Source of the DNA: Pedobacter psychrophilus
GTDB lineage: Bacteria; Bacteroidota; Bacteroidia; Sphingobacteriales; Sphingobacteriaceae
DNA length: 64,000 nucleotides
Direction of reading: 5' to 3'
NCBI RefSeq assembly: GCF_001652725.1
Contig: NZ_LWHJ01000011.1
Location: 682,001 to 746,000, forward strand
The notes below the pieces were generated by a model. The model was not told the origin of the DNA and ran no database searches. It saw only the letters and a program-made list of their open reading frames with translations. A program made the position numbers and the translations under genes. This document shows positions 61,129 to 64,000 of this stretch, piece by piece (position 1 is the first letter of the stretch; the number at the start of each line of letters is the position of its first letter).

Positions 61129-62115
61129 ATGATGAATAAACAACAAATCCTAAGAAAAATAGGTGATATTATTCAAGAACTTAAAGAGCAACATCAGTAT
61201 TTAACTAATGCAAAAAAAATCAGTTTGTTAGAATTGGAGTTATTTACGGCTAATTCAGATTTTTTGATTGATCATATAGAAATTCTTAAAAAATTAGATT
61301 TAAATGTAGATTTAGAACAAAAATTAATCGAACAAACTCCCGAAATCAAAAAAATTGAAGAGCATCGAGAAGATGAAAAGCCAGTAATCATTTTAGAAGA
61401 ACATTCACAAACAAATGAAGAACAGGTTTTTGAAGATGAAGAAATATCACAACCCAAAAAAAGAATTTTTGATTTTTCTTTTGACGAGCAGCCTACAGAA
61501 ATGATTTTTGATTTTGAGAAAAAAATAGAAGTTGCTGATGTTTTTGATAGGAATTTAAGTGAAGAAGAAGAGAAATTTTTAGCCAATAAATCAAAGGAAT
61601 TAAAAGATGTAACAGATGTTGAGGAAGAGGATTTTGATGATGTTGAAGAAGAAATTGGAGAAGAACCTTTTTTGGTTGTTAAACCAGAAGAAAATCATAT
61701 TGAAGCTATTGAAGAATTAGAACCAATAATTGAAGAAAAAGTAGAAGTTAAACTAGTAAAAGATTCTACTCCAACAATTATAGAAAATTCAGAAAAACAA
61801 GAAAAGCGATTAACTTTAAATGAAATGCTGTCGGCAAAATTGGGTAAAAATTCTGGCAGTAATTCTGGGTCTAAACAAATTACAGATTTAAAAACTTCTA
61901 TCAGTTTAAATGATAAAATGGTCTTTATCAAAGAACTTTTTAATGGCTATAATTTAGCTTATAGCGAAGCAATTGAGATTATAAACAGATTTGAAACTTT
62001 TGATGCAGCAGATAATTTTCTTCAAAAAAACTATTCTGTAAAAAATGATTGGACATTAAAGCAATCAACTGTTGATAGACTTTATGAATATCTTAACAAA
62101 AAATTTGTTAGTTAA
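61129..62115 (+). CDS. Acidic hypothetical protein (conserved ends, variable middle)
   Basis: A 328-aa protein. The N-terminus is helical ([22 protein letters not shown]), the middle (about 100-215) is a repetitive Glu/Asp-rich low-complexity linker, and the C-terminal 100 residues are again ordered ([82 protein letters not shown]). Such a layout is typical of a poorly characterised Bacteroidota family. It may bridge two partners; no catalytic motif is visible. A -7 box TATTTTTG lies at 61075-61082. Confidence 0.75.
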   Translation: MMNKQQILRKIGDIIQELKEQHQYLTNAKKISLLELELFTANSDFLIDHIEILKKLDLNVDLEQKLIEQTPEIKKIEEHREDEKPVIILEEHSQTNEEQVFEDEEISQPKKRIFDFSFDEQPTEMIFDFEKKIEVADVFDRNLSEEEEKFLANKSKELKDVTDVEEEDFDDVEEEIGEEPFLVVKPEENHIEAIEELEPIIEEKVEVKLVKDSTPTIIENSEKQEKRLTLNEMLSAKLGKNSGSNSGSKQITDLKTSISLNDKMVFIKELFNGYNLAYSEAIEIINRFETFDAADNFLQKNYSVKNDWTLKQSTVDRLYEYLNKKFVS

Positions 62116-62149
62116 ATTCAATTATTGTCTTATAATTCTTACGCTATAA

Positions 62150-63025
62150 ATGCCTGTTAAAAAAGCTCTGCAAAACATCAAGAGCAAACCAAAAAGAACT
62201 CCTCGTAAAACTAAAAAAAAGAGTAATAAATGGAAGTTTAGAGTTATTACTTTAATTATTGTTTGCTTAGTTTTTTCTCCTTTTTATTATGGTAAAGTTT
62301 TAAAAACCGCAGTTTCTACCGGAAGATGGTTTCATGATCTTTTTATCTTTGATGAATATCCTCATTATGAAAAATTTGGAATTAGAATTCCGAGAAAATA
62401 TTACGTTCATGGGATTGATGTCTCATCTTATCAAAGTAAAATTGATTGGCAAAAAGTAAATGCAATGGAATTTAATGGCATTAAAATCAACTTTGCCTTT
62501 ATTAAAGCTACGGAAGGGGTTACTTTGGTTGATCCATATTTTCAAAGAAATTGGAGAGAAAGCAAAAAATCTGGAGTAATTAGAGGAGCTTATCATTATT
62601 TTAAACCTAAAAAATCTGGGATTTGGCAAGCTCGATTTTTCTTACAAACTCTAAAAGTTGAAGCGGGAGATTTACCTCCAGTTGTTGACATTGAGGAATC
62701 TGCTGGATTAAGTCCAGATGAATTGGTTCCGAATTTGCAGGATTTTTTAGACGAAGTAGAAAGAAAAACCAAAGTAAAACCAATAATTTATACAGGTTAT
62801 CAGTTTTATAAAGAAAATTTAAAAGGAAATTTTAATGATTATCCCTTATGGATTGCTCATTATTATCAGCCTAAATTGAAATTGGATAGCAAAACTCATT
62901 GGGATTTTTGGCAACATGCAGATAATGCCCATATTGATGGTATAAAATCTAAAGTTGATATGAATGTTTTTAATGGCGAGTTAGAAGATTTAAGTGGTTT
63001 ATTAATTCAAAAAACAAAAGATTAA
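62150..63025 (+). CDS. Membrane-anchored GH25 lysozyme-like glycosidase
   Basis: A 291-aa protein: a lysine/arginine-rich cytoplasmic start, one membrane helix (about 29-44) and a GH25 barrel from HGIDVSSYQSKIDW (about 88). Catalytic Asp/Glu pattern is kept (GIDVSSY; FIKATEG; PVVDIEE), as is the FWQHADNAHIDGIKSKVDMNVF end. GH25 enzymes cleave peptidoglycan glycan chains between N-acetylmuramic acid and N-acetylglucosamine. It starts 34 nt after the acidic protein and ends 2 nt before yjbQ, so these form an operon. Confidence 0.92.
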   Translation: MPVKKALQNIKSKPKRTPRKTKKKSNKWKFRVITLIIVCLVFSPFYYGKVLKTAVSTGRWFHDLFIFDEYPHYEKFGIRIPRKYYVHGIDVSSYQSKIDWQKVNAMEFNGIKINFAFIKATEGVTLVDPYFQRNWRESKKSGVIRGAYHYFKPKKSGIWQARFFLQTLKVEAGDLPPVVDIEESAGLSPDELVPNLQDFLDEVERKTKVKPIIYTGYQFYKENLKGNFNDYPLWIAHYYQPKLKLDSKTHWDFWQHADNAHIDGIKSKVDMNVFNGELEDLSGLLIQKTKD

Positions 63026-63027
63026 AT

Positions 63028-63450
63028 ATGATTATTCATCAGAAACATTTTAGCTTAAAAGAAAAAAGAAGAGGTTTTCATTTAATGACAAGTGAAGTTA
63101 TCAATGCAATACCTCAAATTTCTGAAATTAAAATGGGGATGTTGCAGCTATTTATTCAACATACTTCTGCATCATTAACTATCAATGAAAACGCAGATGC
63201 AACAGTTAGACAAGATTTTGAAATGTTCTTTAATAAAACCGTAAAAGAAAACGATCCTGAATATAAACATGATTATGAAGGTTCTGATGATATGCCAGCT
63301 CATTTAAAAGCGGCAATCTTGGGTTCTTCGGTTACTATTCCCATTACAAATGGGCGGTTAGCTTTTGGCACTTGGCAAGGTATTTATTTATGCGAACATC
63401 GAAATCATGGCGGCAACCGTCAGTTTATAGCAACAGCTTGGGGAGTTTAA
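63028..63450 (+). CDS. yjbQ: YjbQ family (UPF0047) protein
   Basis: A 140-aa UPF0047 protein with the family motifs LFIQHTSASLTINENAD, DMPAHLKAAILGSSVTIPITNGRLAFGTWQGIYLCEHR and GNRQFIATAWG. Some members have low thiamine-phosphate synthase activity and complement thiE mutants, but the physiological role is unresolved. It follows the GH25 gene by 2 nt. Confidence 0.92.
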   Translation: MIIHQKHFSLKEKRRGFHLMTSEVINAIPQISEIKMGMLQLFIQHTSASLTINENADATVRQDFEMFFNKTVKENDPEYKHDYEGSDDMPAHLKAAILGSSVTIPITNGRLAFGTWQGIYLCEHRNHGGNRQFIATAWGV

Positions 63451-63507
63451 AATCTGAGATTTTCTTTCTAAATTTTGTTTTTTGTTATTAAGCTAAAAAT
63501 GTGAAAT

Positions 63508-64000
63508 TTGCAGCTTCATAAACTCAAACGTTTGGATTTTTATATCAATTACGCTCTATTTTTTCTGCTTCAAATCTGCCTTATTACTCAGCTATATTAT
63601 TTGCTGGTTATCCAAAGAAAATTTTCTGTTTTTAAATCTAAAACATCAAACTTAAATAAAGTTTCTTATCCTGTTTCTGTAATTATCTGTGCGAGAAATG
63701 AAGCTGTAAACCTCCAAAAATATTTACCTTTTATTTTAGAGCAAAACCATCCAAATTTTGAAGTTGTAGTAGTAAATGATTGCTCTTATGATAATAGTGA
63801 AGATGTTTTAAAAGTTTTTACTGAAAAATATAAACATCTTAAAATAGTTAAAATAGAAGAACATCCTCGTTTTAAAACAGCTAAAAAGTTTGCTGCAACT
63901 TTGGGTATAAAAGCAGCTTTAAATGAAATTATTTTATTTACCGATGCAGATTGCAAACCAGAATCTGAAAATTGGATCATTGAAATGACTGCTCATTACC
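63508..64000 (+). CDS. Partial family 2 glycosyltransferase (C-terminus beyond window)
   Basis: An open frame begins after an in-frame stop at 63502-63504 and runs off the right edge. No ATG is available before the conserved domain, so TTG 63508 is the likely start. One N-terminal membrane helix (about 15-33) precedes a GT-A fold domain: VSVIICARNEAVNLQKYLPFIL, FEVVVVNDCSYDNSEDVL, and the metal-binding DxD-like FTDADCKPES. It probably adds a sugar to a membrane-associated acceptor; the rest of the protein is not visible. Confidence 0.85.
   Translation, partial: MQLHKLKRLDFYINYALFFLLQICLITQLYYLLVIQRKFSVFKSKTSNLNKVSYPVSVIICARNEAVNLQKYLPFILEQNHPNFEVVVVNDCSYDNSEDVLKVFTEKYKHLKIVKIEEHPRFKTAKKFAATLGIKAALNEIILFTDADCKPESENWIIEMTAHY

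Overview
The window is a stretch of a low-GC Bacteroidota chromosome, most likely a Pedobacter-like member of the Sphingobacteriaceae. The evidence is the short Bacteroidota-type primary sigma factor, a type III glutamine synthetase, a subtilase with a type IX secretion sorting domain, LptF, the futalosine enzyme MqnC, promoters of the TTTG-N20-TAnnTTTG class and start sites without clear Shine-Dalgarno sequences. No rRNA, tRNA, CRISPR array or insertion sequence was found. The genus call is an inference from gene content.

Layout. 1-2 kb: two minus-strand genes arranged like gene cassettes. One is a partial PD-(D/E)XK-like protein, the other a frameshifted DUF4238 gene whose stop codon lies in a 131-bp attC-like inverted structure. 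2-12.8 kb: chromosomal minus-strand genes, namely an MBL-fold hydrolase with a dehydrogenase, a GxxExxY protein between two oppositely oriented tandem-repeat arrays, LapA with a large protease/propeller/barrel protein, an EamA transporter, LptF, Tgt lacking its zinc cysteines, and a HEPN-like protein.

12,969-19,809: a 6.8-kb integrated element bounded by a 17-bp direct repeat. It entered the 5' end of ahcY, so the ancestral ahcY promoter now sits at the far left end while ahcY itself lies at the right end. Inside are a frameshifted tyrosine recombinase, a four-gene overlapping operon (HTH, winged helix, VRR-NUC nuclease, possible replication protein), two iteron-like repeat arrays, operator-like palindromes, a stem-loop cluster and a lipoprotein. 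No relaxase, capsid or conjugation gene is visible.

19.8-26.8 kb: ahcY, a small ABC pair, a J-domain/KTSC protein, an SDR, and a pdxJ-mnmH-selD operon for B6 synthesis and tRNA 2-selenouridine. 26.8-32 kb: nitrogen assimilation (GSIII, Amt, a porin) sharing a leader motif. 32-38.3 kb: rpoD, a DUF3667 protein, a nucleoside permease, a bifunctional-nuclease-family protein and etfAB. 38.4-47.6 kb: TPR, ChrA, GH130 phosphorylase facing two GT4 enzymes, and a cNMP/CBS/DUF294 protein with a DnaQ-like exonuclease. 47.7-53.7 kb: arginine metabolism (decarboxylase, CtlX-like, deiminase-like, ArgRS). 53.7-64 kb: GNAT-like protein, a 53-aa acidic microprotein, ScpB, MqnC, the secreted subtilase, thymidine kinase, an acidic protein, GH25, YjbQ and a partial GT2.

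Structure beyond genes: three copies of an ~80-90 bp dispersed repeat with conserved ends and variable inner hairpins (36.2, 37.4 and 51.7 kb); two 33-bp palindromes with identical 15-bp arms (49.2 and 53.7 kb); and at least four genes whose -7 box ends only 3-4 nt before the start codon, suggesting leaderless transcripts.
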